A stretch of 64,000 bases of DNA from Polaromonas sp. (GTDB lineage: Bacteria > Pseudomonadota > Gammaproteobacteria > Burkholderiales > Burkholderiaceae_C), in assembly GCF_012927455.1 (NCBI RefSeq), contig NZ_JABBPE010000002.1, positions 248,001-312,000 on the forward strand, given 5' to 3'. Positions 1 to 11,979 of this stretch are shown here, piece after piece. Position 1 is the stretch's first letter. The number at the start of each line of letters is the position of its first letter. Position numbers and translations under genes: made by a program. The notes under the pieces were generated by a model. It saw nothing but the letters and a program-made list of their open reading frames with translations, was not told the DNA's origin and ran no database searches.

Positions 1-5
1 CATCA

Positions 6-1313
6 TCAGGATTTGACAGCCCGGTACCCAATGTCCTTGCGGTATTGCACGCCATCAAAGTCAATTCCCTGGGCCACTTCATAGGCCCGCTGCTGCGCCG
101 CCTTGACGGTACTGCCCAATGCCGTGACACACAGCACGCGGCCGCCCGCGGTCACGCTGATACGTTCTTGTTTAAGCGTTGCAGCATGGAACACCACGGC
201 GTCTTCAGCAGCCTTGGGCAAGCCATGAATGACATCACCCTTGCGCGGCGCGAGCGGGTAACCGAGCGCGGCCATCACGACGCCCAAGGCCGGGCGCCGG
301 TCCCACTCCAGTTCAATATGCTCCAGGCCACCCGATGTGGCCGCCATCATCACCTCGAACAAATCTGTTTTCAGCCGCAACATGATGGGCTGGGTTTCCG
401 GGTCACCCATGCGGCAATTGAACTCCAGCGTCTTGGGCCTTCCCTTCGCGTCGATCATTAGGCCGGCGTACAAAAAACCGGTGTAAGTGATGCCGTCTTT
501 TTCCATGCCCTTGATGGTGGGCAGAATGATCTCGCGCATGGCGCGCGCATGCACTTCGGGCGTCACCACCGGGGCCGGTGAATATGCGCCCATGCCGCCA
601 GTGTTCGGGCCCTGGTCGCCATCGAGCAGGCGCTTGTGGTCCTGGCTGGTGGCCATCGCCACTACGTTTTTACCGTCGCACATGACGATGAAGCTGGCCT
701 CCTCGCCTTGTAAGAATTCCTCAATGACAACGCGCGGCAGGGCCTTGCCGTCTTCACCTTCGTTGTGCTTCACACCCAGCACGTTGTGGTCAGGACTGGT
801 GGCCAGCATGAACTCGATGGCTTCGTGCGCCTCATGCAGCGTCATAGCAACCACCACGCCTTTGCCCGCCGCCAAGCCATCGGCCTTAACCACGATGGGT
901 GCGCCCTTTTCATCAACGTAGGCATGCGCGGCCACCGCATCGGTAAAGGTTTCGTAGTCTGCCGTCGGAATTTGGTGGCGCTTCATGAAGGCCTTGGAAA
1001 AGGCCTTGGAGCTTTCCAGCTGCGCCGCCGCCTTGGTCGGGCCAAATACCCGCAGGCCATGCTTGCGAAATTCATCGACGATGCCGGCAGCCAGCGGCTG
1101 CTCCGGGCCCACCACCGTCAGTGCTATCTTTTCTGTAGCTGCCCACGCCAGTAGCGCCTGGATATCCGTGATATCGACGTTCTCAAGCCGAGGGTCCAAC
1201 GCGGTTCCACCGTTGCCGGGCGCGACATAAACCGCCTGCACCTTGGGCGATTGCGCCAGTTTCCACGCCAGCGCGTGTTCCCGGCCACCGCCGCCCACTA
1301 CTAAAACTTTCAT
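6..1313 (-). CDS. purD: Phosphoribosylamine--glycine ligase
   Basis: N-term MKVLVVGGGGREHALAWKL, ATP-grasp motifs (GLAAGKGVVVA, EEFLQGEEASFIVMCDG). Confidence 0.97.
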   Translation of the reverse strand: MKVLVVGGGGREHALAWKLAQSPKVQAVYVAPGNGGTALDPRLENVDITDIQALLAWAATEKIALTVVGPEQPLAAGIVDEFRKHGLRVFGPTKAAAQLESSKAFSKAFMKRHQIPTADYETFTDAVAAHAYVDEKGAPIVVKADGLAAGKGVVVAMTLHEAHEAIEFMLATSPDHNVLGVKHNEGEDGKALPRVVIEEFLQGEEASFIVMCDGKNVVAMATSQDHKRLLDGDQGPNTGGMGAYSPAPVVTPEVHARAMREIILPTIKGMEKDGITYTGFLYAGLMIDAKGRPKTLEFNCRMGDPETQPIMLRLKTDLFEVMMAATSGGLEHIELEWDRRPALGVVMAALGYPLAPRKGDVIHGLPKAAEDAVVFHAATLKQERISVTAGGRVLCVTALGSTVKAAQQRAYEVAQGIDFDGVQYRKDIGYRAVKS

Positions 1314-1374
1314 GCTGCAGCTTTCATGGTTGTGCTCTTAATCTTGGGTAGCCAGTGCTGCGCTTGGAAAACAA

Positions 1375-2100
1375 TCATTCGGAAAGCGCTGCGTTGTGAA
1401 AGACTTCCTGCGTGTCGTCCAGGTCTTCCAGCACATCCAGCAGCCTTTGCATCTTCTGGGAATCTTCAGGCGTCAGCTCCACCGTGTTGTCGGCCCGCAT
1501 GGTGACTTCAGCCAGTTCGGGCTTCAGCCCCGCAGCTTCTAGCGCTTTCTTGACGGCTTCAAATCCGGTGTAAGGCGTCAGCACTTCTATGGCGCCATCG
1601 TCATGCGTGATCACATCGTCGGCACCCGCATCGAGCGCCACTTCCATGACTTTATCTTCACTGGTGCCGGGGGCAAAAATCATCTGGCCGCAGTGTTTAA
1701 ACTGAAACACCACGGAACCTTCGGCGCCCATGTGGCCGCCGTGCTTGGAAAAGGCATGGCGCACTTCGGCAACGGTACGCACCTTGTTGTCGGTCATGCA
1801 GTCGACCAGAATGGCGGCCCCGCTGACGCCATAGCCTTCATAGCGGATTTCCTCGTAGTGAACGCCTTCCAGGTTGCCCGTGGCCTTGTCAATATTGCGC
1901 TTGACGTTGTCGGCCGGCATGTTGGCCGCCTTGGCTTTGTCCACCGCCAGGCGCAGGCGCGGGTTGGTGTCCAGGTCGCCACCGCCCAGGCGTGCGGCCA
2001 CCATGATCTCGCGGATCACACGCGTCCAGACCTTGCCGCGCTTGTCGTCCTGACGCCCCTTGCGGTGTTGAATATTTGCCCATTTACTATGTCCAGCCAC
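1375..2100 (-). CDS. yebC: YebC/PmpR family transcriptional regulator
   Basis: N-term [23 protein letters not shown] typical of YebC. Confidence 0.97.
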   Translation of the reverse strand: MAGHSKWANIQHRKGRQDDKRGKVWTRVIREIMVAARLGGGDLDTNPRLRLAVDKAKAANMPADNVKRNIDKATGNLEGVHYEEIRYEGYGVSGAAILVDCMTDNKVRTVAEVRHAFSKHGGHMGAEGSVVFQFKHCGQMIFAPGTSEDKVMEVALDAGADDVITHDDGAIEVLTPYTGFEAVKKALEAAGLKPELAEVTMRADNTVELTPEDSQKMQRLLDVLEDLDDTQEVFHNAALSE

Positions 2101-2178
2101 GACAGACTCCCTTATTCGACGGATTAATTGATTTAATCTACAGCCTGTATTTTACTTTTTCACCTACAGGACACCCAG

Positions 2179-3708
2179 ATGGCCGAAACCTCAATTCCTT
2201 CGTTGCTGATCGCCCGGAACGCTTCCACGCAGTGTGAACTGTTGCCCGCGCTGGCCAATCGTCATGGTTTGATCACGGGTGCCACAGGCACCGGCAAGAC
2301 CGTCACCTTGCAGACACTGGCTGAAAATTTCTCAAAAATTGGCGTACCCGTCTTCATGGCCGACGTCAAGGGCGACCTGACGGGCATCAGCCAGGCCGGC
2401 AGCATGGGCGAAAAAATGGCCGCCATCCTGAAAGAGCGGAGCCTCGACACGCCCGAATCCCTCGCCTGCCCGGTCACGCTGTGGGACGTGTTTGGCGAGC
2501 AGGGGCACCCGGTGCGCGCCACCGTGTCCGACATGGGCCCGCTGTTGCTGGGCCGCATGCTTAACCTCAACGAGACCCAGGCTGGCGTGCTCAACCTGGT
2601 GTTCAAGATCGCCGATGACAACGGCATGCTGCTGCTTGACCTGAAAGACCTGCGCGCCATGCTGCAGTCCGTGGGCGACAACGCCAGCGAGTTCACCACC
2701 AAATACGGCAACGTCAGCGCCGCCAGCGTGGGTGCCATCCAGCGCGGGCTGATGCAGATCGAAAGCCAGGGCGGCGACCAATTTTTTGGCGAGCCCATGC
2801 TCAACATCGACGATTTCATGCAGACTGACAGCGCCGGCCATGGCGTCGTCAACATCCTCAGCGCCGACAAGCTGATGAATTCGCCGCGGCTGTACGCCAC
2901 CTTTCTGCTGTGGATGCTGTCCGAGCTGTTTGAGCAGTTGCCCGAAATTGGCGACCCTGAAAAACCCAAGCTGGTGTTCTTTTTTGACGAAGCGCATTTG
3001 CTGTTCAACGAAGCGCCCAAGGCGCTGATTGAGCGCATCGAGCTGGTGGTGCGGCTGGTGCGCTCCAAGGGAGTGGGGGTTTATTTCGTCACGCAAAACC
3101 CCCTCGACATCCCCGATTCGGTGCTGGCCCAACTGGGCAACCGGGTGCAGCACGCGCTGCGCGCCTACACCCCGCGCGACCAGAAAGCCGTCAAAGCCAC
3201 CGCCCAAACCATGCGGCAAAAGCCCGGGCTCGACATAGAGACCGCCATCACAGAACTGGCAGTCGGCGAAGCCCTCATCAGCCTGCTAGACGCCAAAGGC
3301 CGGCCCAGCGTCACCGAGCGGGTTTACGTACTGCCGCCGGGCAGCCAGATCGGTCCCATCACGTCCCAGCAACGCCAATCGCTGCGGCAGAACTCCTTGG
3401 TGGCCGGTACCTATGAGAAGGACGTCGACCGGGATTCGGCTTACGAAATGCTCAAGGGGCGCGCGGACGCAGCGGCCACTGCAGCAGCGCAGGCCCCCAA
3501 CGGCGGCGCTGCTGGCCAGGCCGAATCGGGCGGTATGCTGGGCGGGCTTAACGACATGCTGTTTGGCAGCACCGGCCCACGCGGCGCCAAACACGACGGC
3601 CTGGCTCAAAGCATGGCCAAGTCGGCGGTCCGCACCATGGGCTCCGCCGTGGGAAGGGAAATCATACGCGGCGTACTGGGCAGCATCTTTGGCGGCAAAA
3701 AACGATAA
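2179..3708 (+). CDS. DUF853 / HerA-like helicase family ATPase
   Basis: Walker [32 protein letters not shown] Walker B. Confidence 0.9.
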   Translation: MAETSIPSLLIARNASTQCELLPALANRHGLITGATGTGKTVTLQTLAENFSKIGVPVFMADVKGDLTGISQAGSMGEKMAAILKERSLDTPESLACPVTLWDVFGEQGHPVRATVSDMGPLLLGRMLNLNETQAGVLNLVFKIADDNGMLLLDLKDLRAMLQSVGDNASEFTTKYGNVSAASVGAIQRGLMQIESQGGDQFFGEPMLNIDDFMQTDSAGHGVVNILSADKLMNSPRLYATFLLWMLSELFEQLPEIGDPEKPKLVFFFDEAHLLFNEAPKALIERIELVVRLVRSKGVGVYFVTQNPLDIPDSVLAQLGNRVQHALRAYTPRDQKAVKATAQTMRQKPGLDIETAITELAVGEALISLLDAKGRPSVTERVYVLPPGSQIGPITSQQRQSLRQNSLVAGTYEKDVDRDSAYEMLKGRADAAATAAAQAPNGGAAGQAESGGMLGGLNDMLFGSTGPRGAKHDGLAQSMAKSAVRTMGSAVGREIIRGVLGSIFGGKKR

Positions 3709-3787
3709 ACCACAACGCGGGCGGCCGAAGGTCTGCTGCGAGACCCTCAACACCCGACACTAACCACACAAGGAAAACCCTTAAGTT

Positions 3788-4417
3788 ATGAGCAACGTTC
3801 ACCTGATCAACCACCCGCTGGTGCAGCACAAACTGACACTGATGCGCCGCAAAGACGCCTCCACCAACACCTTTCGCACATTGCTCAATGAACTGAGCAG
3901 CTTGATGGCCTATGAAGTGACGCGCGACATGCCGCTGCAGGATGTTGAAGTCGAAACCCCGCTGGAAACCATGACCGGCAAGGTAATTGACGGCAAAAAG
4001 CTGGTGTTTGTTTCCATCCTGCGCGCCGGCAACGGCATTTTGGAAGGCATGCTCAGCGTGGTGCCGGGCGCCCGGGTCGGCCATGTAGGCCTGTACCGCG
4101 ACCCGAAGACGCTGGAACCGGTGGAGTATTACTTCAAGATGCCGCAGGAAATGGCAGAACGCGACATCGTCATCGTCGACCCCATGCTTGCCACCGGCAA
4201 CTCGGCTATCGCCGCCGTCAACCGGCTCAAAAAGCTCAAGCCCAAATCCATCAAGTTTGTCTGCCTGTTGACCTGCCCCGAAGGCATCGCTGCCTTGCAA
4301 AAAGCCCATCCGGACGTAGCCATCTACACCGCAGCGATTGACCGCCAGCTCAACGAACACGGCTACATACTGCCGGGCCTGGGCGATGCCGGCGACCGCA
4401 TCTTTGGCACCAAATAA
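3788..4417 (+). CDS. upp: Uracil phosphoribosyltransferase (copy 1)
   Basis: [36 protein letters not shown]-binding motif. Confidence 0.95.
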   Translation: MSNVHLINHPLVQHKLTLMRRKDASTNTFRTLLNELSSLMAYEVTRDMPLQDVEVETPLETMTGKVIDGKKLVFVSILRAGNGILEGMLSVVPGARVGHVGLYRDPKTLEPVEYYFKMPQEMAERDIVIVDPMLATGNSAIAAVNRLKKLKPKSIKFVCLLTCPEGIAALQKAHPDVAIYTAAIDRQLNEHGYILPGLGDAGDRIFGTK

Positions 4418-4419
4418 GC

Positions 4420-5655
4420 ATGTTTTGCCTTGACGCACGACCACTGGCCGTGGCATTGCTGCTGGCCTGCGCTTGGCCCGCCCATGCCGCGCCTTACACC
4501 CCCCAAAGCGACAGTGAGGTGGTGGAGCGCCTGCCTCTGACCAGCGACCCGTCGGTGCGGCGCGTTGAATCGCTGCGCAGGCAACTCGCCGCGCGGCCCG
4601 AAGACACCACGCTGCGGGTAGAAATTGCCCGCCGCTATTTCGAGCTGGCCATGGCCCAGGGCGACCCGCGCTTTGTCGGCTATGCCTCGTCAGCCATCGC
4701 GCCGCTGGCGGCCACGCCCCCAGCCAAAGCTGAAGACAGCGCCGGCTACTGGCTGGTGCGCGGACAAATCCAGCAGTTCAGCCATGATTTTGAAGCCGCC
4801 CTGATCAGCCTGGCCAAGGCCAGCCAGCTGGCACCCTCGTCACCCGATCCTTTGTCCTGGCGCATCGCGATTTTCATGGTGCAAGCGCGCTACGCCGAGG
4901 CGCTGGCCGAAGCCGAGCGGCTCACTCCACTGGCCGAGCCGCTGCTGGGCCTGGGCTGGAAAGCCTATGTTGGCGCCACCACGGGCCAGCTGGAAGCCGC
5001 TTTTCAGGAGGTGGCCAACGCCATCAAGCCTGCCACCAGCAACGCGGCCAGCGCCGCCAACACCGCGCCCACGCCGGCCCCCGAATTGCTGCTGTGGCAA
5101 TACACCCGGCTGGCCGACATGGCCTGGCGGCTGCAGCGCATTGAGCTGGCTGAGGACTATTTCAAAAGCGCGCTCAAGCTCGGCCTGACCGATCAGTACC
5201 TGCTCGGCGCGTACGCCGACTTTCTGCTGGCGCGCCAGCGTCCGGCCGAAGTGCTCAAGCTGCTGGCCGGCTGGGAGCGATCTGACATCCTGCTGCTGCG
5301 GCTGGCACTGGCTGGCCGTGCCGCTGGCGACGGGCGGGCGGCCGATTGGGCAGCGCAATTGCGCGACCGCTTCCAGGCCGCTGAACAACGCGGCGACCGG
5401 CTGCACGAACAGGAAGCCGCGCGCTTTGAACTGGATATTGAGCGCAACACCGCCAAAGCGCTGGCGCTTGCAAGCCGAAACTACCAAATCCAGAAGGAGC
5501 CGCGCGATGCCGAAATCCTGCTGCGTGCCGCGCTGGCGGCGAAGCAGCCCAAGGCAGCCCAGCCGGCACTCGACTGGTTGCGCAGCAGTCGCCATGAAGA
5601 CCCCTTGATCGTCAAGCTGGTAGAGCAGCTCGCGGCGCAGGGGGCGACTCGATGA
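4420..5655 (+). CDS. TPR-like exported protein
   Basis: Signal-like N-term, helical repeats; overlaps next CDS by 4 bp. Confidence 0.6.
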   Translation: MFCLDARPLAVALLLACAWPAHAAPYTPQSDSEVVERLPLTSDPSVRRVESLRRQLAARPEDTTLRVEIARRYFELAMAQGDPRFVGYASSAIAPLAATPPAKAEDSAGYWLVRGQIQQFSHDFEAALISLAKASQLAPSSPDPLSWRIAIFMVQARYAEALAEAERLTPLAEPLLGLGWKAYVGATTGQLEAAFQEVANAIKPATSNAASAANTAPTPAPELLLWQYTRLADMAWRLQRIELAEDYFKSALKLGLTDQYLLGAYADFLLARQRPAEVLKLLAGWERSDILLLRLALAGRAAGDGRAADWAAQLRDRFQAAEQRGDRLHEQEAARFELDIERNTAKALALASRNYQIQKEPRDAEILLRAALAAKQPKAAQPALDWLRSSRHEDPLIVKLVEQLAAQGATR

Positions 5656-6785
5656 AGCGCTGGCTACTTTTTATCGCGCTGCTGCCTGTGCTGATGTTTC
5701 AAGCTCCAGCCTGGGCTCACAAACCCAGCGACAGCTACCTGACGCTGCGCGCCACCGCCGGCAGCGGCGACATCGCGGTGCGCTGGGACATCGCCCTGCG
5801 CGACCTGGACTATGTGCTCCAGCTCGACCGCAACGGCAATGGCGAGATCAGCTGGGGCGAGGTGCGCCAGCGCAGCGAAGACATTACGCGGCTGGCCACC
5901 AGCCGGCTGCAACTGAGCTCGGCCGACCAGCCTTGCACCTGGACCACCGCCGGCCCCCTGATGCTGGACAAACACAGCGACGGCAGCTACGCGGTACTCA
6001 GCCTCACGGCGCAGTGCGCCAGCCTGTCCAGCGCGCTCAAAGCACGTTATTCGCTGCTGTTCGATGTCGATCCGTCGCACCGCGGTCTGGTTCAATGGAT
6101 TGGCCCAGGCAGCGAGAGCCCCCAGGCGCTCGTCTTCGGGACCGAGTCGGCTGAGCAGACGCTTGCGCTGCAAGCGCAGGGTCCCTGGCAGACACTGCGT
6201 CAATACCTGGTCGACGGCGTCTGGCACATCTGGATTGGCTATGACCACATCCTGTTCCTGCTGGCCCTGCTGCTGCCTGCGGTGCTGGTACGCCGGCAGG
6301 GCCAGTGGGAGGGTGCCCCGCGCTTTTCGGGCGCGGCCAGGGAAGTGGTCAAGGTCGTCACCGCTTTCACGCTGGCGCATTCCATCACGCTAAGCCTGGC
6401 CGCGCTGGGCGTCATCAGCCTGCCCTCGCGCCTGGTGGAGTCCGCCATCGCCGCCTCGGTGGTGCTGGCGGCGCTCAACAACCTGCGCGGCACGATAGAG
6501 GGTAGGCGCTGGGTCATGGCCTTTGTGTTCGGCCTGCTGCATGGTTTCGGCTTTGCCTCGGTGCTGGCCGACCTGGGACTGCCGCAGGGGGCGCTGGCGC
6601 TGGCGCTGGTGGGTTTCAACGTCGGCGTGGAATTGGGTCAACTGGCCATCGTCGCCATCTTCCTGCCAGTGGCGTTTGCGCTGCGCGGCACCGGGTTCTA
6701 CCGGTTCGGTGTGCTGAAAGTCGGCTCGCTGCTGGTGGCGCTGCTGGCGAGCTGGTGGCTGGCCCAGCGGCTGTTTAACCTGTAG
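5652..6785 (+). CDS. HupE/UreJ-family membrane protein
   Basis: Signal peptide, WHIWIGYDHILFLLALLLP and FGLLHGFGFASVLADLGLP motifs. Confidence 0.8.
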   Translation: MKRWLLFIALLPVLMFQAPAWAHKPSDSYLTLRATAGSGDIAVRWDIALRDLDYVLQLDRNGNGEISWGEVRQRSEDITRLATSRLQLSSADQPCTWTTAGPLMLDKHSDGSYAVLSLTAQCASLSSALKARYSLLFDVDPSHRGLVQWIGPGSESPQALVFGTESAEQTLALQAQGPWQTLRQYLVDGVWHIWIGYDHILFLLALLLPAVLVRRQGQWEGAPRFSGAAREVVKVVTAFTLAHSITLSLAALGVISLPSRLVESAIAASVVLAALNNLRGTIEGRRWVMAFVFGLLHGFGFASVLADLGLPQGALALALVGFNVGVELGQLAIVAIFLPVAFALRGTGFYRFGVLKVGSLLVALLASWWLAQRLFNL

Positions 6786-6948
6786 GCGGGCGGCGGTGAA
6801 AGGCTAGCGAACAGCTAGCCCTTCGTTACTGACAGCTGCCGCTCACGCGGGCAGCCTGTCGGCTGTCGCAAATTAGTGACCCATCGCCCACAATCGGCTT
6901 GTCAAGCCCGGGGTTCATCGCTACATTGGATTTTTTAAAGGATCTGCA

Positions 6949-8289
6949 ATGTCTGCTGACGCTGTCTCGAAACCTTTTGATGCGGCGCCCGAATCACCCA
7001 GCTTGGCGGGCGCGCTGCCCACCTCCACCTCCACCGCCATCCTTGCTGCCGAGGCCAGCCAGCACATTCGCCTGACATCCCATGCCAGTGGCCATGGGGC
7101 GCTGCCTATTCATTGGGCGGCTGCCACGGCGATAGAGCGGGGCCCGGTGGTGGGCACCACCACCCGACGCAGTCACCGCAACGTGATTGGCACGCACAGC
7201 GGCTCTTACAGCGTGTACCGGGCGCTCGCGGTGGCCTCGGGCGCGCTGTCGCGCCAGCACAAGGCGGACCTGACCAACACCTCGCCGACCGACATCATCG
7301 GCCCCTACCCGCAATGGAGCGAGCCTGGCCGCATCGTCGCCATGGACCCTTGGGGAGCTGCGGTGGCCGATGTGTTCGCAAACGAGCTGGCTGCCGGCTA
7401 TGACATTCGCCCGACGATTGCGGTGACCCGGGCGCATGTGATCCTGCCCGAGGTGATAGAGGCACTGCAGTCGGGCCGGCTGAAAGCCGACGGCAAATTC
7501 TTGACTGCGGGTGGTGCCGCCATGGTCACCAAAGTGGCGGTGGAGCCCGTGTGGTTCCTGCCAGAGGTCGCCAGACGCTTTGGCTGCAGCGAGGCCAACT
7601 TGCGCCGCGTGCTGTTCGAAGAAACCGGCGGCATGTACCCCGAACTGGTCACACGCAGTGACCTGGAAGTGTTTTTGCCACCGATAGGCGGTTTGACGGC
7701 CTACATTTTTGGCAAGCCGCGCGACCTGGCCAACCCCGACGTCGAACTGACCGCCCGCGTGCACGACGAATGCAACGGTTCGGACGTTTTTGGCTCTGAC
7801 ATCTGCACCTGCCGCCCCTACCTGACGCACGCGATTGAAGAATGCATTCAGGGCGCGCAGCGTGGCGGCGTGGGTTTGGTGTGCTACTTTCGAAAAGAAG
7901 GCCGGGCGCTGGGCGAAGTCACCAAATTCCTGGTTTACAACGCGCGTAAACGGCAGGTGGGCGGCGATTCAGCTGACCAGTATTTCATCCGCACCGAATG
8001 CGTGGCAGGGGTGCAGGACATGCGCTTTCAGGAGCTCATGCCCGACGTGCTGAACTGGCTCGGTATACGCAAAATTCATCGTCTGGTGTCCATGAGCAAT
8101 ATGAAATACGACGCCATCACCCGAGCGGGCATTGAAGTGGTCAAACGCGTCAACATTCCCGACGCCCTGATTCCGGCAGATGCGCGGGTAGAGATGGACG
8201 CCAAGATGGCCGCTGGGTATTTCACGCCGGGTGCCGTGCCTGAGCCGGATGAGCTGAAGAAACCCAAGGGACGTGGCCTTGATGTCTGA
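6949..8289 (+). CDS. GTP cyclohydrolase II homolog, URC1-like (uracil catabolism)
   Basis: CNGSDVFGSDICTCRPYL Zn motif; adjacent to URC4 and upp. Confidence 0.85.
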   Translation: MSADAVSKPFDAAPESPSLAGALPTSTSTAILAAEASQHIRLTSHASGHGALPIHWAAATAIERGPVVGTTTRRSHRNVIGTHSGSYSVYRALAVASGALSRQHKADLTNTSPTDIIGPYPQWSEPGRIVAMDPWGAAVADVFANELAAGYDIRPTIAVTRAHVILPEVIEALQSGRLKADGKFLTAGGAAMVTKVAVEPVWFLPEVARRFGCSEANLRRVLFEETGGMYPELVTRSDLEVFLPPIGGLTAYIFGKPRDLANPDVELTARVHDECNGSDVFGSDICTCRPYLTHAIEECIQGAQRGGVGLVCYFRKEGRALGEVTKFLVYNARKRQVGGDSADQYFIRTECVAGVQDMRFQELMPDVLNWLGIRKIHRLVSMSNMKYDAITRAGIEVVKRVNIPDALIPADARVEMDAKMAAGYFTPGAVPEPDELKKPKGRGLDV

Positions 8290-8316
8290 AAGCCTGCTCC
8301 CTGGGGGCCGGTTGCT

Positions 8317-9600
8317 ATGAATATAATAGCTAGCAGCGCCCGATTGACGGCTTCTGTGGCCGATTTGCGCTCTACCCACACGATACGTTCGCGTGCCGCG
8401 GCCTTGCTTGAACGGGCGCGCCGCAACGAGTCAGCCTGGTTTGTCGTCAACGACGGCGCCATGGTCAACACCGCAGCGCTGGTGGCCAAGGTGACCCGCG
8501 CCCGTTACCCCGACCTGAAGATCCCGTACCACAGCCGCTGGCGACATTTTGCAGCCGGCGGCGTTGACCGGGCCGGCCAGCTCGACCGGGCACTGGAGAA
8601 AGCTTGCGGCACTGTCTCGGTGGCTGAGCGGGCGCGCGCCCGGATTGACCTGGCGCTGGTCAGCGTGCTGCTCGATGCTGGTGCCGGCCCCGATTGGCGC
8701 TACCGGGAGCCGCCACTGGGTCAACAGCCCGGGCACGAGTACAGCCGCTCAGAAGGCCTCGGCGTGGCCAGCTTTCACGCCTTCATGGCTGGCCTTTTTT
8801 CCAGCAACCCCGCGCAGCCCCTGCAAGCCGACGCGCGCGGATTGCAGAGGCTCACGGCCGGGCAACTCGGCGATGCTTTTCAGGTGAGCGAAAGCAACCC
8901 GCTGGTTGGGCTGGATGGGCGCGCGGCACTGTTGCGCCGCCTGGGTCAGGCGCTGAAGGACCAGCCCGAGACCTTCGGCGAGCCGGGCCGACCCGGTCAT
9001 CTGTTTGATCTGCTGACGCAAGAGCAAAGCGGGCCCGCCGTGATCCGGGCGCATGCCCTGCTGTCGGTACTGCTAACCGGCCTCGCCCCCATCTGGCCTG
9101 CGCAAAACGCTATGAAAAATGTAGCACTCGGTGACTGCTGGCGGCACCCCGCGGCGGGCGACAGCGAGCTGCCAGGCAGTGACAGCCATGGCTGGATGCC
9201 GTTTCACAAGCTGTCGCAGTGGCTGACTTACTCGCTGCTGGAGCCGTTTGAATGGGCCGGTGTGCGGGTTGATGGGCTGGACGAACTGACCGGGCTGCCC
9301 GAATACCGAAACGGCGGCCTGTTTCTCGACGCGGGCGTGCTGCGCCTGAAAGATGCTTCGCAAACAGAGCGCTTGCACGCGCCCGGCGCTGAGCTGATTG
9401 TCGAGTGGCGGGCCCTGACAGTTGCGCTGCTCGACGAGCTGGCGCCAATGGTCCGCGCGCAATTGCGGCTAAGCCTTGGACAGATGCCGCTGGCCTGCGT
9501 TCTTGAGGGCGGCACCTGGGCCGCGGGCCGTGCACTGGCGCAGCAATTGCGCGAAGGCAGGCCGCCTCTGAACATCCAGAGTGATGGCACGGTTTTCTGA
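8317..9600 (+). CDS. URC4/Urg3 family protein (DUF1688)
   Basis: [31 protein letters not shown]...[10 protein letters not shown]; operonic position between URC1-like and upp. Confidence 0.85.
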   Translation: MNIIASSARLTASVADLRSTHTIRSRAAALLERARRNESAWFVVNDGAMVNTAALVAKVTRARYPDLKIPYHSRWRHFAAGGVDRAGQLDRALEKACGTVSVAERARARIDLALVSVLLDAGAGPDWRYREPPLGQQPGHEYSRSEGLGVASFHAFMAGLFSSNPAQPLQADARGLQRLTAGQLGDAFQVSESNPLVGLDGRAALLRRLGQALKDQPETFGEPGRPGHLFDLLTQEQSGPAVIRAHALLSVLLTGLAPIWPAQNAMKNVALGDCWRHPAAGDSELPGSDSHGWMPFHKLSQWLTYSLLEPFEWAGVRVDGLDELTGLPEYRNGGLFLDAGVLRLKDASQTERLHAPGAELIVEWRALTVALLDELAPMVRAQLRLSLGQMPLACVLEGGTWAAGRALAQQLREGRPPLNIQSDGTVF

Positions 9601-9626
9601 AAATTCAACAACAAGCGGCCGACAAA

Positions 9627-10268
9627 ATGACCACCTTTCCAGAAAACCTCCACCTTATTGACCACCCGCTGGTGCAGCACAAGCTCACGCTGATGCGCCG
9701 AAAAGACGCCTCGTCCAACACCTTTCGCACCCTGCTCAATGAGGTCAGCATGCTGATGGCCTATGAAGTCACGCGCGACATGCCGATGCAGGACATCGAG
9801 ATTGAAACGCCGCTGGAGACCATGACGGCCAGAGTCATTGACGGCAAGAAACTGGTCTTTGTCTCCATCCTGCGCGCCGGCAACGGCATTTTGGGAGGCA
9901 TGCTAAGCGTGGTGCCGGGCGCCCGCGTAGGCCATGTCGGCCTGTACCGCGACCCAAAAACGCTGACCGCCATCGAGTACTACTTCAAGATGCCGCACGA
10001 CATGCACGAGCGCGATGTCATCGTGGTTGACCCGATGCTGGCCACCGGCAACTCGGCAATTGCCGCCGTGGAGCGAATCAAGGAGCTCAATCCGAAATCT
10101 ATCAAGTTCGTCTGCCTGCTGACCTGCCCCGAAGGCATCGCCGCCCTGCACAAAGCCCATCCGGACGTGCCCCTCTACACCGCGGCGATAGACCGCCAGC
10201 TCGATGAACACGGCTACATCCTGCCCGGCCTGGGCGACGCGGGGGACCGTATTTTTGGAACTAAATGA
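9627..10268 (+). CDS. upp: Uracil phosphoribosyltransferase (copy 2)
   Basis: Close paralog of 3788..4417. Confidence 0.95.
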   Translation: MTTFPENLHLIDHPLVQHKLTLMRRKDASSNTFRTLLNEVSMLMAYEVTRDMPMQDIEIETPLETMTARVIDGKKLVFVSILRAGNGILGGMLSVVPGARVGHVGLYRDPKTLTAIEYYFKMPHDMHERDVIVVDPMLATGNSAIAAVERIKELNPKSIKFVCLLTCPEGIAALHKAHPDVPLYTAAIDRQLDEHGYILPGLGDAGDRIFGTK

Positions 10269-10300
10269 CCCCCACGGTCGCGCACTGCGTGTCGCTTCCT

Positions 10301-10320
10301 GCCCCCCGAGGGGGCTGTGT
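10301..10320 (+). repeat. GC-rich intergenic repeat (GCCCCCCGAGGGGGCTGTG core), copy 1
   Basis: Same core at 11471..11490, each preceded by a CACTGCGTGT-type flank. Confidence 0.6.
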
Positions 10321-10513
10321 GCCGCGGCTCCAAGCCTGCGATGCAGTCTTGGAGGGCACGCAGAAGGGCTGCGTCTCGCAGCCCGGCGCCTGCGGTCTGG
10401 CGAAGCCAGTCCCGCGGCCCTTGCTTGAAAAATCGGGGAGCTGCGAGCTCTTGAATTTTTGCTAAATTTTTCTATCTGTCAGACCAACGCCTGAACATGA
10501 ACCGGAGAACGCC

Positions 10514-11435
10514 GTGCATCAGACTCTCAAGCGCCGCAAACTCGTCCTGCTCGCCGCCGCGATGGCCGTGCCCTGCCCGGCCCGGCGCTCGCGCTGACAA
10601 AAACCAAGGTCGCGGCGAGATCGAATACAAGGCCAGCGATAACGTCGCCAACGCCGACTACGAGCCCGTCATGCGCGAATACGCCACCGCCGGCAATGCA
10701 CTCATCGTGGGGAAAGCTTTTGCGGTTGAAGCGGCGGCACGCAAGGTCGCTAAAGATTTTTCGAAGGTGTCTTTTTTGTTGGGCTCATCGGGCAAGGTGC
10801 AGGCGCCCAACCTGGCGGTGTTTGACAACTACATCCAGAAGCCAGCATATTTGACCGGCATGGTGGCGGGCGGCATGACCAAGACCAACAAGATCGGCAT
10901 GGTCGGCGGTTTCCCGATTCCCGAAGTCAACCGCCTGATGAACGCCTTCATGGCCGGCGCGAAGGAAACCAACCCCAACGTGGAGTTCAGCGTGAGCTTC
11001 ATCAACAGCTGATTTGACCCGCCCAAAGCCAAGGAAGCCGCGTTCGACATGATAGACAAGGGTGCCGACGTGATGTACGCCGAACGCTTTGGCGTCAGCG
11101 ACGCGGCCAAGGAAAAAGGCAAGCTGGCGATTGGCAACGTGATCAACACCCAGGACAAGTACCCCGACACCGTGGTCGCCTCGGCGCTGTGGCGCATGGA
11201 GCCCAGCATAGACCGCGCCCTCAAGCTGGTGAAAGACGGCAAGTTCACGGCCGAAGACTACGGCCCTTACTCGATGATGAAACACAAAGGCTCCGAACTG
11301 GCAACGTTGGGCACTTTCGAGATGAAGGTTCCGGCGGAGGTGCTGGCCAAGGTCAAGGCCAAAGAGAAGGCGATTCTGGACGGCAAATTCAGCGTCAAGG
11401 TGGACGACAGCCAGCCCAAGTCAAGCTCCAGATAA
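10514..11435 (+). pseudogene. BMP/PnrA-type substrate-binding lipoprotein of an ABC transporter, degraded
   Basis: VHQTLKRRKLVLLAAAMAVP signal peptide frameshifted near 10570; apparent in-frame loss of N-lobe; in-frame TGA at ~11010 within INS*FDPPKAKEA (W expected). Confidence 0.85.
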
Positions 11436-11470
11436 TGGGCTCCCACGCTTGCCACTGCGTGTGCTGCGCT

Positions 11471-11490
11471 GCCCCCCGAGGGGGCTGTGC
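11471..11490 (+). repeat. GC-rich intergenic repeat, copy 2
   Basis: GCCCCCCGAGGGGGCTGTG, as at 10301. Confidence 0.6.
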
Positions 11491-11693
11491 TTGCTTAGGG
11501 CGGCCCGGCGCAGCGCACGGCGGCCCCCACACTTGCCACTGCGTGTGCTGCGCGAGGCCTTGCAGGCCGCGGCTCGCGAGACGCTTCGCCTCTGTCGCCT
11601 GTCCAACCCTGCACAAGCAGGCTTGGAGCCGCAGGCTCCAGCCCCTCCGGAGCTGTGCTTGCTCGGGGCGCCCTCCCCGCAGCGCGAGTGACC

Positions 11694-11865
11694 CTGTCCT
11701 TGTCTTGTCCGGCATCAGCAAGCACTTTGGCGCCCTGGTGGCCAACGACGACATCTCGCTGCAGCTGCAGGCGGGTGAGGTGCTGGCACCGCTGGGCGAG
11801 AGGCCGGCAAATCGACCCTGGTGTCCATCCTGTTTGGGCAATACCGGCGGATCTGGCGCCAGCGC
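11694..11865 (+). pseudogene. ABC transporter ATPase fragment
   Basis: LSGISKHFGALVANDDISLQLQAGEV then frameshift inside Walker A (AGKSTLVSILFG recovered in another frame), then truncated. Confidence 0.8.
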
Positions 11866-11881
11866 ACGCCATGAAATTCAA

Positions 11882-11943
11882 ACAAAAAAGGCCTGTAGCC
11901 CAATCAGGACGGGCGCAAGCAGCTATTTATTTTATAGCAAGCG
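11882..11943 (-). repeat. Dispersed ~45-60 bp repeat (AATAGCTGCTTGCGCCCG...TTGGGCTA)
   Basis: Reverse complement matches 22942..22990. Confidence 0.7.
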
Positions 11944-11979
11944 ACACGTATTTTACAAGGGCTGCGAGGCTTTTGCGAT

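Noticed and set aside
2262-3219. Long minus-strand ORFs under the HerA-like ATPase
   Set aside because: Antisense shadows of a well-supported gene in GC-rich DNA
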